Origin: Megamerina dolium
Taxonomy: Eukaryota > Arthropoda > Insecta > Diptera > Megamerinidae
Assembly: GCA_963854835.1 (NCBI GenBank)
Contig: OY978528.1
Location: 35,943,335-36,007,334 of the forward strand
Length of the DNA: 64,000 nucleotides
Direction: 5' to 3'
The position numbers and the translations under genes were made by a program. The notes below the pieces were generated by a model that was given only the letters and a program-made list of their open reading frames with translations, was not told the DNA's origin and made no database searches. Below are positions 11,070 to 23,577 of this stretch, in pieces (position 1 is the stretch's first letter; each line of letters begins with the position of its first letter).

Positions 11070-13023
11070 CATTCGTATGCATTTTCATATACAATGTATA
11101 TGCATTCTGCTCTAATGTGCTTGAAATGGTATAAAATGAGCAATTTTAAAATACAAGCACATTCATATTCACCAGATATGAATGTGCTTGTTTTTACTTC
11201 AATTATTATATTCAATTTAAGTGAGAAAAGTCTAGGAATGTGGTTCAAATACGTTTAATTGATTGGAGAAAACACTTTAAAACGTGGCCTGAATTATAAT
11301 TGTTGATTTCAACTATGAAACTTCTTAATAGCTGCTGCTTCTACTGCATGCTTATTATTTGCTATTGCTGCTTTAGCCACTTGTGATCTACTACATATAA
11401 ATCAGCATAACTTTATTCATCCAAGAAAAGGTGAGGTGGGTCATATAGTGAAAATCTACCAAATTGTCAAGCTTTTAGCTTAAATTTCCATTTGAAATAA
11501 TAAAATGAGTAATTATTATGCACGGAATATGTATGTAGTAACTAATGCTCATACTGCCGCATCCTGAATGTTGCTCTACCGACAGCTTTCAGCCATCAAC
11601 CATCAACAGGGCTTAGACATTTGTAGAGTAGACAACGTTAAATTGAATTTTCAAGTGTTGCGTGCATAAAAGTTTCCACTTAACAGCGACAGCAACAACA
11701 ACAATATATATCTATGCTGGTGGCACTATATACATATCGGTGGGTATAACCCCGGTGATGATGTTAGGTAACCACCCGCTGGTTCTGTGCTTCAAATTCG
11801 AAGACTTGCCAACATCAACGTTTAATTAAATGTTGCATTTGTGTATAAATGTTTATATGTGTGCGTGCATAGTACATAAACATGAATATGTATGTGTGTT
11901 GCCTTAAATGATGCAACGAAAGAAGGTGAAATACACACTTGAGTTTACACTTGAGTACAATCCAAGTGCAATTTACTTTAAAACGCAAGGAACAGCAAAC
12001 AAGCAAACAAAAAAGGACTCACACATACACACACACACGCACACATAGCACAAACGGAGACATCAACGTACTGGCCTGCTGTGTTAGAAAGTCGAGATTC
12101 ATGAATATTGAGTTACTACGTTTAAAATGTTGCTGCTGTTGCTTCCGGCATTGACATTGAGTTGGATGGGCAGAGTTGACTCTTAAATAAACACGCACAC
12201 ATTAAATGCACATGTAAATACGTACTATATGAAACATTACTTTCATACAGTCGGGGGGATGGCATGCATTTGCTTTCACTTTTTCCCCGCCACTATGTGT
12301 GCTGCTGTTTATAGAATGCATAAAGGGTGCAGTGCATGGTTTGAAGTGAACAAAATGGAAGCTTGCCGCAAAAATGGCACCAACTACTCTGAAGAACGTT
12401 TGATGGGCTTTCAAATGCCTTTCCATGAAAATATTGGATTTATATAGTTTAATCTGACGAGGGGCGACATTTGAATCGGGCATCAATGATAATCAAATTA
12501 TTCTAGTGCAACGGAGCTGTTGTCGAAATTAATTTTATGATAGTTAATTTTAACATCGCTTTAAGATCGCATAGCTCAACATTGGGTTCATATTTTGAAT
12601 GGATTTTGGCAATGTATCTTATGCATAGTGTATATATGAATATTTGCATAAATACATTATTTTATGCAGATGACTGTACGATAATGACGTTTATTGGTTA
12701 ATGTTGCTGCTACTGAGCTTGTCGCTCACTTTTCTGCTACGCTACTTAATCATTAGTTGTTATCATATTTTTCCATTTTTCATATATTATCATATTAGAG
12801 ATGCTGGGGTGGTAATACTTTATAAGTGGCCACTTTACATCATCCACTTGAAAATTTTATGCACTTTTACTATTACTTTGGTCGTCGTCATTATCATTGT
12901 TATCATCGTCGTCATTGTTGCTGCTTTTTTGTTTCTATTTTCTATAACAATTAAGAATAAACTTTCTTTGATGGCATTTAATGTATTCTGGATGTTAAGA
13001 GTGTCATATTTTTCTTCTTTCTA
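11070..13023. other. AT-rich intronic sequence with hairpin and CA repeat
   Basis: No gene is recognised. It contains an inverted repeat at 11153-11191 and a (CA)n tract at about 12019-12046. The frames at 12202-12486 and 12701-13111 show no domain; the latter runs into the DINE-like element and is not a gene. Confidence 0.5.
11153..11191. repeat. Inverted repeat, 16-bp arms, 7-nt loop
   Basis: ACAAGCACATTCATAT is followed seven bases later by its exact reverse complement. The arms are too short for a typical insect pre-miRNA. It could be the remnant of a small inverted-repeat element. Confidence 0.7.
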
Positions 13024-14420
13024 TTTTTATACCCTGCATAATGCAATATGCATGGTATATTCATTTCGGTCAGATGTTTGTGTCCACTTGAAGGAATCTC
13101 CGGAGATATAAACATAGATATATATTCGTGATCAGCGTCGATTAAATTTTCGATTTAACGATGTCCGTCCGTCCGTCCGTCCGTCCGTCCGTCCGTCCGT
13201 GAAGGAATCTCCGGAGATATAGACATAGATATATATTCGTGATCAGCGTCGATTAAATTTTCGATTTAACGATGTCCGTCCGTCCGTCCGTCCGTCCGTC
13301 CGTCCGTCCGTCTGTCTGTCACCTGGCTGGTTCGCACGATAACTTGAGTAAATATTGAGCTATTTCGATGAAATTTGGCACAAGTAACCTATGATCCAAG
13401 AGTACGGAGGGGATTGATATTGGGCATGATCGGTCAATAACCACGCCCACACCAAGCATTCAAAGCGACTAACCTCGAAATTTTCAAAATCTTTAACTTG
13501 CTATAACTCACATAATATACCACTTGGGACAACAATATTTGGCACATAGACTTATATTATACTACTATATAACCTCGCCAGTGGTTGAGCCACGCCTACT
13601 TTTTAGCGTAGCTCTCATACAAAGTGTATGTACTTCTTTTAAATTGAAACAGCTGTAACTTTGGCAATCTTGTGTCTAGAATAACCATAATTGACACTTA
13701 AATTAATATCGTATTCGGAAATAATCTGGCAGAAAATCAGTGTGCCAGGCCTACTCCTTCATGGGTCTCCCATACAAAGTCGAGAGAATTAAACTAAAAT
13801 TGTAAGCTCCATAGCTTACAAACCATTTAGCCTAGGACAACGAGATTTAAGGTATGGATTAGTATTGTACAAGCAATTAAACTCACAGGAAATGGGCGCA
13901 CCACGCCAACGGTTTATCGTAGCTCCCATACAAATTTTAAATTGAAACAACTGTAACTTCTGCATCCTTCTGTCTAGAACAATCATAATTAACACTTAGG
14001 TTAATATGGTAGTCGGAAATAATCTGGCAAAAAATCAGCGTACCACGCCCACTTCTTATTGGGGCTCCCATACAAAGTTGAGGAAATTAAACAAAAATGT
14101 TAACCACCATAACTTAGAAACTATTCAACGTAGGACACCAAATTTAAGGTGTGGAAAAATTAATTGGATTTACTAGAAAGTGGTAAGCCACGCCCACTTT
14201 TTATATAGCTCCCATACTAAGCCTCAGAATTATCTTAAAATCCTTTTACTTCGTCAAAGTCAACCATATTTCGGGTGTAAATTAGTAGTATATGCAAAAA
14301 TTGTTTCTCGAAAAGTGGAAATAAAAGAAAAGTTGGATATTCGAGTAAACTTTTTATATATAAATCTACATATGCAGGGTATAGTTTGGTCGGCCCCAGC
14401 CGACTGTAAGGAGATTTTTA
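13024..14420 (+). mobile_element. DINE-1/Helentron-like non-autonomous element, 1.4 kb
   Basis: It has the hallmarks of the dipteran DINE-1/mini-me group. A TATACCCTGCATA end is paired with TATGCAGGGTATA at 14371-14383, and a conserved block (GGAATCTCCGGAGATATA, then ATATATATTCGTGATCAGCG) is followed by a (GTCC)n/(GTCT)n microsatellite. Degenerate repeats containing CCACGCC...GCTCCCATACAAA then recur about every 311 bp (13591, 13901). It has no ORF of its own; such elements are mobilised in trans by Helentron proteins. In this copy the conserved block plus microsatellite is duplicated in tandem (13090 and 13201, 111-bp period). It ends after the GGTCGGCCCCAGCCGACTG motif. Confidence 0.82.
13090..13311 (+). 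repeat. 111-bp tandem duplication with (GTCC)n block
   Basis: Two nearly identical 111-bp units, each starting GAAGGAATCTCCGGAGATAT and ending in a (GTCC)n run of nine or so units. The second run grades into GTCT units. The related copy at 17511 has one unit. Confidence 0.9.
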
Positions 14421-15339
14421 TCCTACAAATGTGTCAACGTAGTGTGCAGTATTACGTGGTCGTATAATTTCAATTAAATTGCCAAAGATACTTTGTGGAT
14501 GATAATAGAAATAAATTTAAGAAAAAAAAAAGAAAGAATAGAAAAAAGTAAATTGGAAAAGAAAACTGTTGGATTATTAGTTGACATAATAGCTTTGTTA
14601 TTAATTTATTGTTTGTTTGAAATTTGAAAGGTAATGTTTTTCTTTTGAGTGTGAAACTTTTTGCTTTCAGTATGAAAATTATTTAGAATGTAATTGTTAG
14701 ATTCAGCTGACTGAAAGTGCTTTCTGCGTTTCCGAATTACTCAACTGAATCGATTTATTAATATTTTCTAGAAAAAGAGAAACGTTTTTATAAAAAAAAA
14801 TTTCCGAAAGGGCTCTATGATAATTACATTTATAATATTTTCTTTGATATCTTTCCTTGAGTTATCATTTGTGCTTTCTTTTACAAAGTATACCTGAAAT
14901 TATATGTTGAAATTTTCTATTATTATATTCGAGTTGCATAATATTGACAACAGCTTCATATTTCTTTACCATGTCTTCATACACCCTAGCTGGTCATAAA
15001 AATCCATTTGAATTTCATTTGATTTGAATTAAAATTTTCGCATAATTAACAAGCCCATTTAATTCATATGGTCTCCAATGTTCGAACATAACCTTACTTG
15101 ATCTTTTTCTTACTTGACTTTTAATATCATAATACTTTTTACTTGCATGGTTTTCTATTAGTTTTCACATTATTGAAGATAACCTTGTGTCTATTATTTT
15201 TAGGTACATACATTTAGTGTTCAATAACTATATTTGCTTCAATATTATTGTATGTTGATAATTAAGTGTACAACTTTTGTGGTTCAGTGATGCTTTGCAT
15301 TACTTTTATGTTAGTTTTACTTCACATGCAAGCAATCAG
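14421..15339. other. AT-rich intronic sequence, no gene recognised
   Basis: AT-rich DNA with an A-rich run at about 14521-14550. Nothing further was seen. Confidence 0.5.
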
Positions 15340-15784
15340 TAGAGATGGGCAATACTTTGGAGAATATCGATTGTAGAAAAAGCATGAAACCATGCTGGAT
15401 GGTTCTAAGTACATAAAGAAGTGTTTGTTCATCAATAAAATCTTCCTTCTGTTTAGGTTTAACGAAAGTAATGTGAAGTTCTCAACAAATTCTTTATTCT
15501 GGGAATGGATTTGTGAAAATCACACAAAGAATTTTATTTTTATGATGTCTACCAACAAAATACAACTAACTTGTGCTTTTATAATTGCGATATTTTACCT
15601 TTACTTGGGCGACATTTCGTTGAGTCCAAGTATAGAGAAATTCCTAATGGTTTTCGAGAAACTGGCATTCATTGATGATGGAATGTGAACAATATTGGAG
15701 GTGGTGAAGGGTAAATTTTTACCATTCGCCTTTAGTTGTGATGTTGTGTTATTGCAATATTGATCAATTTATCGACCATCCCTA
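15340..15784. mobile_element. hAT-like non-autonomous element with 8-bp target duplication
   Basis: The left end TAGAGATGGGCAATA and the reverse complement of the right end TAGGGATGGTCGATA match at 12 of 15 positions and fit the YARNG start of hAT inverted repeats. The flanks are GCAATCAG (15332-15339) and GAAATCAG (15785-15792), 7 of 8 identical, matching the 8-bp hAT target duplication. The interior holds one 98-codon frame (15392-15688) in which I recognise no BED finger or transposase motif, so it may be chance. The element is 445 bp and is probably mobilised in trans. Confidence 0.72.
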
Positions 15785-17510
15785 GAAATCAGTAAACAAG
15801 TAAATATTTTATAAACCACCTTTGCAATATCAAGGAGATAATTTGAAAACTTTTGTAATTTCCCTATTTTTGGTCAAATTCTTCTTCTCTAAACTTTAAA
15901 AATATTATAAATACTTAACATCAACACCACCATCATCATTAACTTCACACCATTTAATTTACAATATCCATACATACTAGTAGAACTAGTATAATTTAAT
16001 CAATTGACTTTAGTGAGAATAGCACTTGAATAAGTGCTTCCTTCGTTCGTTCGTTTCGTTCTTTGTTTGAAACTTTAGTATTATTGAAACTGTCAATGAC
16101 ACGTAAATACACTTGAGTAAATTGTCATTGTTATCCTTGTTGTTGTTTGTCGTATTGAATTGTTTTTACAGTTTACACTTGAAATTCAAATTTTACAAGA
16201 GATAATATCGAAACTCGACAAAATTTTGTTATAATTTTGAATTTGTTTTTATTAAATTGTTCTCTCACCTGTTAACTATCTAACTCAGGCATCCATATAT
16301 ACATATGAGTATGTATTGTGAGGGATTATTCGTTTCGTTTTCTCATCACCAAACATAATCATTTTCGTTTATGAGTTTTTCTTTTCTTTTTTTTTTTTAA
16401 CAAAAATCCAATAATATAAACCTAGGGGAATTTTTCTTCTTATCTCTTTTTCATATAATTTACATTTTTATTCTTGTGAAAATTTTATCATACAACACAT
16501 TTCACATTTATGGCTTTATTCGAAAAGAAAATATATATACATAAATTCGTAATTGTGCTGTACATATCAAATTGAAGTTACAACAAAATCGTATTTATAT
16601 GACAAATGGGCATATGCTTGAACGAATAAATATTTATTTTTCATAGAAATTACTTATAACGTGATTTTCTGGTTTAAAATTTTTTACCTATAGGTTGAAA
16701 CTTTAATCGCTTTTTAGACAATATAGTTTATGAAGTTTGAGGACTGTGTCGAATTTTTTACGGAATAATTCTTCATTTGATATTAAATCAAAGAAATTGA
16801 TTATAATGTGATTTTCTAGATTTTATTTTATACTTTCGGATTTGAGTTTAAATCACTTTTCAGACAATATAAAATTTTTATTTTAAAATGTATTTCTTTT
16901 CTTATTAAACAATATCAAGTGTGTTTCATAGAAATTTCTCAATGTTTTCCAGTAATCCTTGGATTACGTCATACATATGAAAGTGATGTGTTATCATTTT
17001 CTTTATTTTTCTATTTTTATTTTTTTAAATGTGTCTACCTACGATTTCTCAATTTTTTACTCAATTTAATGATTTTTTCATTTTTATGATGGAAACGCTC
17101 AACTACCTGTACGGCTTTTTTAAAATTTGATAATGGCGTCTCTTTACTTCCGTCTCTCCCTTTGCAACCATGGCCAGTTACCTTTTGTAAACAGTTTTCA
17201 TTGAAAAGTATCTTCAGCTTTCATTATTATGTATTTTTACCTTTTTTAGGTTGTATATTACTATATAAAGGTTAGATACCTAATGAAATTACATTATTTT
17301 GAAGAAATAAATTCATTTTGTGAAGTTCAAGGAACCTACTACATTTGCTACTACTACCCCAGACAATTCGACCTTAATGTATTTTATTCAAGCAATTTTC
17401 AAATTCGTTTTGGCTAACCTTTTGGTAAATGTTATCAACTGATATTTGTCAATGGGCATAGTCTTCTGTTGTATTATGTCTCTCTAAAAATTCGACGACT
17501 ACTGTTTGGT
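15785..17510. other. AT-rich intronic sequence, no gene recognised
   Basis: AT-rich sequence with a short (TTCG)n run near 16036-16056 and poly-T near 16385. No coding or RNA feature is supported. Confidence 0.5.
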
Positions 17511-19098
17511 TTTTATACCCTGCATAATGCAATATGCATGGTATATTCATTTCGGTCAGATGTTTGTGTCCACTTGAAGGAATCTCCGGAGATATAGACA
17601 TGGATATATATTCGTGATCAGCGTCGATTAAATTTTCGATTTAACGATGTCCGTCCGCCCGTCCGTCCGTCCGTCCGTCTGTCTGTCACCTGGCTGGTTC
17701 GCACGATAACTTGAGTAAATATTGAGCTATTTCGATGAAATTTGGCATAAGTAATCTATGATCCAAGGGTACGGAGGGGATTGATATTGGGCATGATCGG
17801 TCAATAACCACGCCCACACCAAGCATTCAAAGCGACTAACCTCGAAATTTTCAAAATCTTTAACTTGCTATAACTCACATAATATACCACTTGGGACATC
17901 AATACTTTGCACATAGAGTTATATTATACTACTATATAACCTCGCCAAAAGTGGGTGAGCCACGCCTACTTTCTAGCGTAGCTCCCATACAAAGTGTCTG
18001 TACTTCTTTTAAATTGAAACTGCTGTAACTTCTACAATCTTCTATCTAGAATAACCATAATTGACACTTAGATTAACACGGCAGTCAGAAATAATATGGC
18101 AGAAAATCAATGTGCCACGCCTACTCCTTTTTGGGTCTCCCATACAAAGTTGCGGAAATTAAAAAAAATGTTACCGGTTATAACTTGCAAACTATTCAGC
18201 GTAGAATAACGAGATTTAAGGTGTGGATTAGTATTGTACGAGCAACTAGGCTCACAGAAAATGGGCGCACCACGCCCAGTGTTTATCGTAGCCCCCATAC
18301 AAATTTTAAATTGAAACAGCTGTAACTTCGGCAATCTTCTGTCTAGAATAACCATAATTGACACTTAAATTAATACCGTAGTCGGTAAAAATCTCTCAGA
18401 AAATCAGTGTGCCATGCCCACTCCTTCATGGGTCTCCCATACAAAGTCGAGTGAATTAAACTAAAATTTTAAGCTCCATAGCTTACAAACCATTTAGCCT
18501 AGGACAACGAGATTTAGGGTATGGATTAGTATTGTACGAGCAACTTGGCTCACAGAAAATGGGCGCACCACGCCCACTGTTTATTGTAGCTCCCATACAA
18601 ATTTTAAATTGAAACAGCTGTAACTTAGGCAATCTTATGTCTACAATAACCATAATTGACACTAAAATTAATATCGTAGTCGGAAATAATCTGGCGAAAA
18701 ATCAGCGTACCACGCCCACTTCTTATTGGGGCTCCCATACAAAGTTGAGGAAATTAAACAAAAATGTTAACCACCATAACTTAGAAACTATTCAACGTAG
18801 GACACCAAATTTAAGGTGTGGATTAACATTGAAAAATTAATTGGATTTACTAGAAAGTGGTAAGCCACGCCCACTTTTTATATAGCTCCCATACTAAGCC
18901 TCGGAATTTTCATAAAATCCTTTTACTTCGTCAAAGTCAACCATATTTCGGGTGTAAATTAGTAGTATATGCAAAAATTGTTTCTCGAAAAGTGGAAATA
19001 AAAGAAAAGTTGGATATTCGAGTAAACTTTTTATATATAAATCTACATATGCAGGGTATAGTTTGGTCGGCCCCAGCCGACTGTAAGGAGATTTTTTT
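17511..19098 (+). mobile_element. DINE-1/Helentron-like non-autonomous element, 1.6 kb
   Basis: Longest copy of the family also seen at 13024 and 4113. It has the TATACCCTGCATA left end, the GGAATCTCCGGAGATATA block, a single (GTCC)n/(GTCT)n block (17650-17688), and three degenerate internal repeats with CCACGCC boxes near 17960, 18269 and 18567 (spacing about 300-310 bp). It ends with TATGCAGGGTATA (19048-19060) and the GGCCCCAGCCGACTG block. Frames within it (18107-18364, 18857-19258) are by-products of the repeats and encode nothing recognisable. Sequence is close to the 13024 copy, with one more internal unit. Confidence 0.82.
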
Positions 19099-22000
19099 AT
19101 TTTCAATTCGAAAAGTTAAATTACCACTCAACAGCAGTAGCAGTAAGGTGAGGTGTGTGTGTGTAGTAAATGTGAAATATTCAAAATTTAAAAATTCATT
19201 TTACTGTGTCTTTGAAATGCTAACATATACGCACATATTTCATATCCTTTGGGTATAAATTATGACTGAAAATATGTATGAGATACAAATGTATTTACCA
19301 AAAATATGATAAGATTACTTTGTATATTGCTGTAGAAATGTTGGAAGGATGAAAGTCCTTGTTGATTACATTACACATTTATATGCATACAATACACACA
19401 CACACCAAACTACATTATATATGTGTGCTATATAATTGCAAGTTGTAAGTGAGAAAATGTCATTTTACCTTTTCGTCATAGTATGAAATTCAATACATTT
19501 TATCAATAAGTAGACAGTCATCAGACTTATAGTCAAGGAAGATGCTTTAGAATATAGCCGACTGCCGAATGACAATGTATTTTTTTTTCTTCTTTTTTAA
19601 TTTACTCCTTGTACGTATATCCAATTCTATTCGTCATGTACTTATTGCACTCAATTACAAATGATTTTGAAATGTTGATGAAAATCCTTTAATGTACATA
19701 CGTCTTTATATACTACAAGGATAAACTATTGAATCATGACTTGCGGCATTTGAGAGGTAGAGGCTACTTCTATATAGTCTTCTTGCTGCAACATCCCCAA
19801 TAATGTGGAGTTCGTTTGTTATGCATCACAAGTTTTCTAAATTTCCGTTTGTAACACGCGTGTTAGTGTACCAAAACGAACAACGGATATACATTGACGT
19901 GTTATCAAACAAATATATATAGTAGGTATGTATAGATGAGCTAGCAAAAAGCTTTTAAGTGCCAACAAGCATCAACGTAACAACCACCAAATGAATGAAC
20001 TAATGTACCAACGAAATTCTCTTCCGCGTTTACTCATGTGTCTGACAATTACTAGCTGGCGTTAACAACACTACACTACTAACCAACCACCATTTTTCCA
20101 TAGGTGATGAGAAAAAGGGTTGTCGTCCGTTGTCATACCTTGCAGGGAAGTACGAATTTTCTAAAATATCATGGAATTCCATGATTTTTTTTATTTCGTG
20201 TACTCTAAAAGATTTGTACAGTGTGCTCAAATGAAACGCAACTACATTTTAGCTATAATTCACATCGTATTCAAGGTAATTTAAAACTATCACAATTTAC
20301 GCCCATATTGCATAAAACTTCGTGAGTTATCGAATACCAATAAATTCAGAATATTTTTAATGTTACCAATACGCCAAACAGCTGATAAAGTGATATCCAT
20401 GTAAAAAGAGAACACATAAAATGAATAGAGATAAATAATATATATGCTATATTAGTACATATTGAAATTATTTGAAAAATTTGTATATAGTAAAAGTATT
20501 TAATAAAATATATTTGCAATTTTTAGGTAATAAAAAATCAGTTTAGCATAGTGAAACTGCTAAAAGCAAGATTACACACACGGTAGTATATGATAGAGCA
20601 TATGGCACCACTTTGGAGTAATTCCTCACAAAATTTCTTGCGAAAACTATACCAAATATACTAGATGCAACCTCAATATCATGTGACAACTTTAGAAACG
20701 TATAGCGAGTTTCCATGTAATACAAAATCCCCAAATTTGACAGAAATTGAATCAATTTATATAATAGGCATTTGGTCGGCTGCTCATACGAAAATATGGT
20801 TCATCATGATTCGTCGAGTTTTACATAATTTGTCTGTAGGTGAATATTGGCACTATAGACGTACTTTCTTAGATTATTTGGTTAGGTAGTAAACTGTAGT
20901 TTGATTTATGCTGAAAATGTTGTTACGTGTTGTAACTGTCTCATGATATTGATATTGGTGTTGTACGAGTAGTTCTGTGCCTTTATTTATTTTTCATTTT
21001 TGTATTTTTTATTGTTTTTTTTTTTGTTTTGTTTTTTTTATACCTTTGCTCGCCTTTCCACCAACACTTAAATTGATTTGAAACACTTTGAAATGTTACG
21101 TTGCCACAGTGTAAATGACAATTTGCCTGTAGTCACAATTTAATACATGGAAACCGGCAAACAGACATACAGACAGACAGACAGACAAATAAGTATTTGA
21201 TTCTCTGCTCACATTTACGCAAGTAAAGCACTCGTACATTTATATGATTTTGTCATTTATATGATTTTGTTCACCTTAAAAAACAAAGTAATATATATAA
21301 TTGAACAAATAGTTCAAATATTACATGTGCAAACAAATTGTTTCTTTTGTATACAAAATATGTATTTGGTTATGCAAAACATACATATTTTCACATGGCT
21401 AGACATTTGAATGTTTATAATTGATTGTATATATTTTTATTTTTCATAAATTTATTTTTGCGATAATATTTAAAATTATTTGAACACAAAGCTAAATTTT
21501 CTTTATTATATTGGGGGGTATATTGTATGTATTTTGAAAAAAATATATTGAATTTTATCATCAGTTAATACGTATTTAACTATGACTATAGTCAAAAGAA
21601 AAATCAAACTTAAAAATGTACAAAAGCTCTCAGATAATAAAGTTAAGTTGAAACTTTGCTTTGCCGATATGAATATATGATGAGGTTTTTAATTCAAAAT
21701 ATTCCAATATTACAATATAAAGGGTACAGTAATTGAGAAATTACATAATATTAAAAGTGACATAAAAGCTACACAAAATATATCAGTTAACGTATGTAAC
21801 TATTGTCATGGCATACACATACATAAACTATTCTAATCTATTTTCCTTTCAGTTTGTCATATAATTATATTTTGTAAATAGATATCCAATTACTAACAAC
21901 AAATACTCCTTTCTTCATAAGAACATTCTCGAGTAACAATATATGTAGGTACTTCTCCTACTAGTAGTATTGACTATTCAAAAGAAGGTGTGACTTGTTT

Positions 22001-22967
22001 GACACATTTTTTGTTGTCATTTTGCCATACAAATTATGTACATACATATATACAATATGTCTAACTATTTGCGTAATTTGATACTTCAAAAGCAAGCAAC
22101 AATTAATTAAATTAAATCTATGATGGAAAAATATGAACGACAAGATTATTTTAACTCTTTGTCATCATCGTCGTCATAATTATTTTTATGAGTTCCTTTT
22201 TTTGCAGTACTTAGTAAATACGGTAAACTTATATTATATGTAAAAAGGTATTAGAAAATATAGGAAGGCACCACTTCCTACATCCCCTTATATGTATGTA
22301 TATGAGGTCAACTTGTATGTAGTTATGAAGCTACATACTTGTTATTACATAGGGTAACGCTATGGTATAACTGGCTGTAATGTGAGTTGTACTATACATA
22401 TAACAACAAAATTCTTTGTTACTAGAAAATTATAATTAAGAAGAAAAGGTAGTCATAATAAGATGCAGACGGGTCAGAGAGAAGACGATATAACGAAAGT
22501 ACTTAACGCACGCAAGCAAGCACAGGAAAAGAAACAAAAAATGAGGTTAACAATCCATTTATGGCAAGTAGTTTTTTAAAATTTTACGGCTGAAAGGATA
22601 AAATGCGAATGTAGTAGCAGTAATAGTAATTCCAGTAGTATTAGTAGCAGTCACAATGGTAGTCAGTTTAGTAGCAGTACTAGGAGTAATAATGGGTATT
22701 ACGCTAACTGTGGGTATAATAAAGATTTGTGAAAAATTATTATAGTTGGGAATAAATATGAAAATTGAACGCGATTTTTCAAGACGTGTAAGTCTTGTAT
22801 ATTTTCTCTTTCATGTTGTACGTTCGAAGTATTTGTGACTAGAACCATCCAGCAGCTTTGAAATAGTTTTTCAGTATTTTGAGACTATTTAGCATTTTTT
22901 ACAGAGTATTTTAGGTTCTAATAGTCACCATTACCAACATTTTTTGTACTTATGTACATAGACATAT
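19099..22967. other. AT-rich intronic sequence, no gene recognised
   Basis: Nearly 3.9 kb of AT-rich unique sequence. It holds a palindromic TAACACGCGTGTTA near 19853, a (CAGA)n run at about 21160-21187 and an AGT-rich patch at 22610-22690. Short open frames show no domain or splice context. Confidence 0.5.
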
Positions 22968-22975
22968 CCTGGCAG

Positions 22976-23149
22976 CAGTCACATAGCCAGGATTTTGGCA
23001 AGGGGGATAAGATGAAAAAGATGTACAAGTATTAGAAAAAAATGTTAATGAATAATTTTTAAATATCTATATATTATTATTTTTCTTTTTTAACAACTCA
23101 GCCAAGGAGGAATCTATTCCCCTGAGCCCCTCCTCAAGCTACGTCAATG
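22976..23149. mobile_element. Short hAT-like MITE (probable)
   Basis: The left end CAGTCACATAGCC and the reverse complement of the right end CATTGACGTAGCT look like decayed forms of a CAGTGACGTAGCC-type terminal repeat common in hAT elements. The 8-bp flanks are CCTGGCAG (22968-22975) and CCTGATAG (23150-23157), 6 of 8 identical. The interior has G-rich and C-rich subterminal stretches and an AT-rich middle, with no coding potential. The mismatches make this less certain than the element at 15340. Confidence 0.5.
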
Positions 23150-23309
23150 CCTGATAGCATACATACCTATACGTAGAAGGTTATGATCGCTGCTACGATA
23201 GCTTCCATAGCTATAGTTTCTCTTATAATATGTTTACCTATTGGAGGAATAAAAGTTCTGTTGTAGAAATGTCTCTAAATTTCTTTTGCTATAAAGTAAA
23301 ATGAGTGTT

Positions 23310-23460
23310 AAACCTCTGGTGGAAAGACCAAGTACTAGAGAACTTGACAGCGTTTGGAATTTCTAACTGGCGCCAGCTAGCGAAGGACAGAGACAGTTTT
23401 TGAAGCATGCTAAATTCTACCTGAATCGGTTTCCGGATGTAATGGCATTAAAAGTAAGTA
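23310..23460 (+). mobile_element. RTE retrotransposon 3' fragment (copy C)
   Basis: A decayed match to the last part of the RTE ORF (CTCTGGTGGAAAGACCAAGT through AACTGGCGCCAGCTAGCGAA) and the 3' tail, ending GGCATTAAAAGTAAGTAA. It lies only about 100 bp upstream of the young copy D in the same orientation. Only the extreme 3' end is present, as expected of strong 5' truncation. Confidence 0.8.
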
Positions 23461-23577
23461 ACTATTTAACTCCTGATAAGTTAGTTATTTAATGTTTGGT
23501 AGTTTTAATATACAATCTATAAAATATCATACTAAATATTAAGCTTAAATAAATATGGGCAACTATTTCTCATACAA

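Noticed and set aside
13155..13320. (GTCC)n arrays as a CRISPR or regulatory array
   Set aside because: They are simple tetranucleotide runs at the expected place in a DINE-1-like element; there are no unique spacers.
18107..19258. Open frames within the DINE-like elements
   Set aside because: They arise from repeated internal units and have no homology to any recognised protein.
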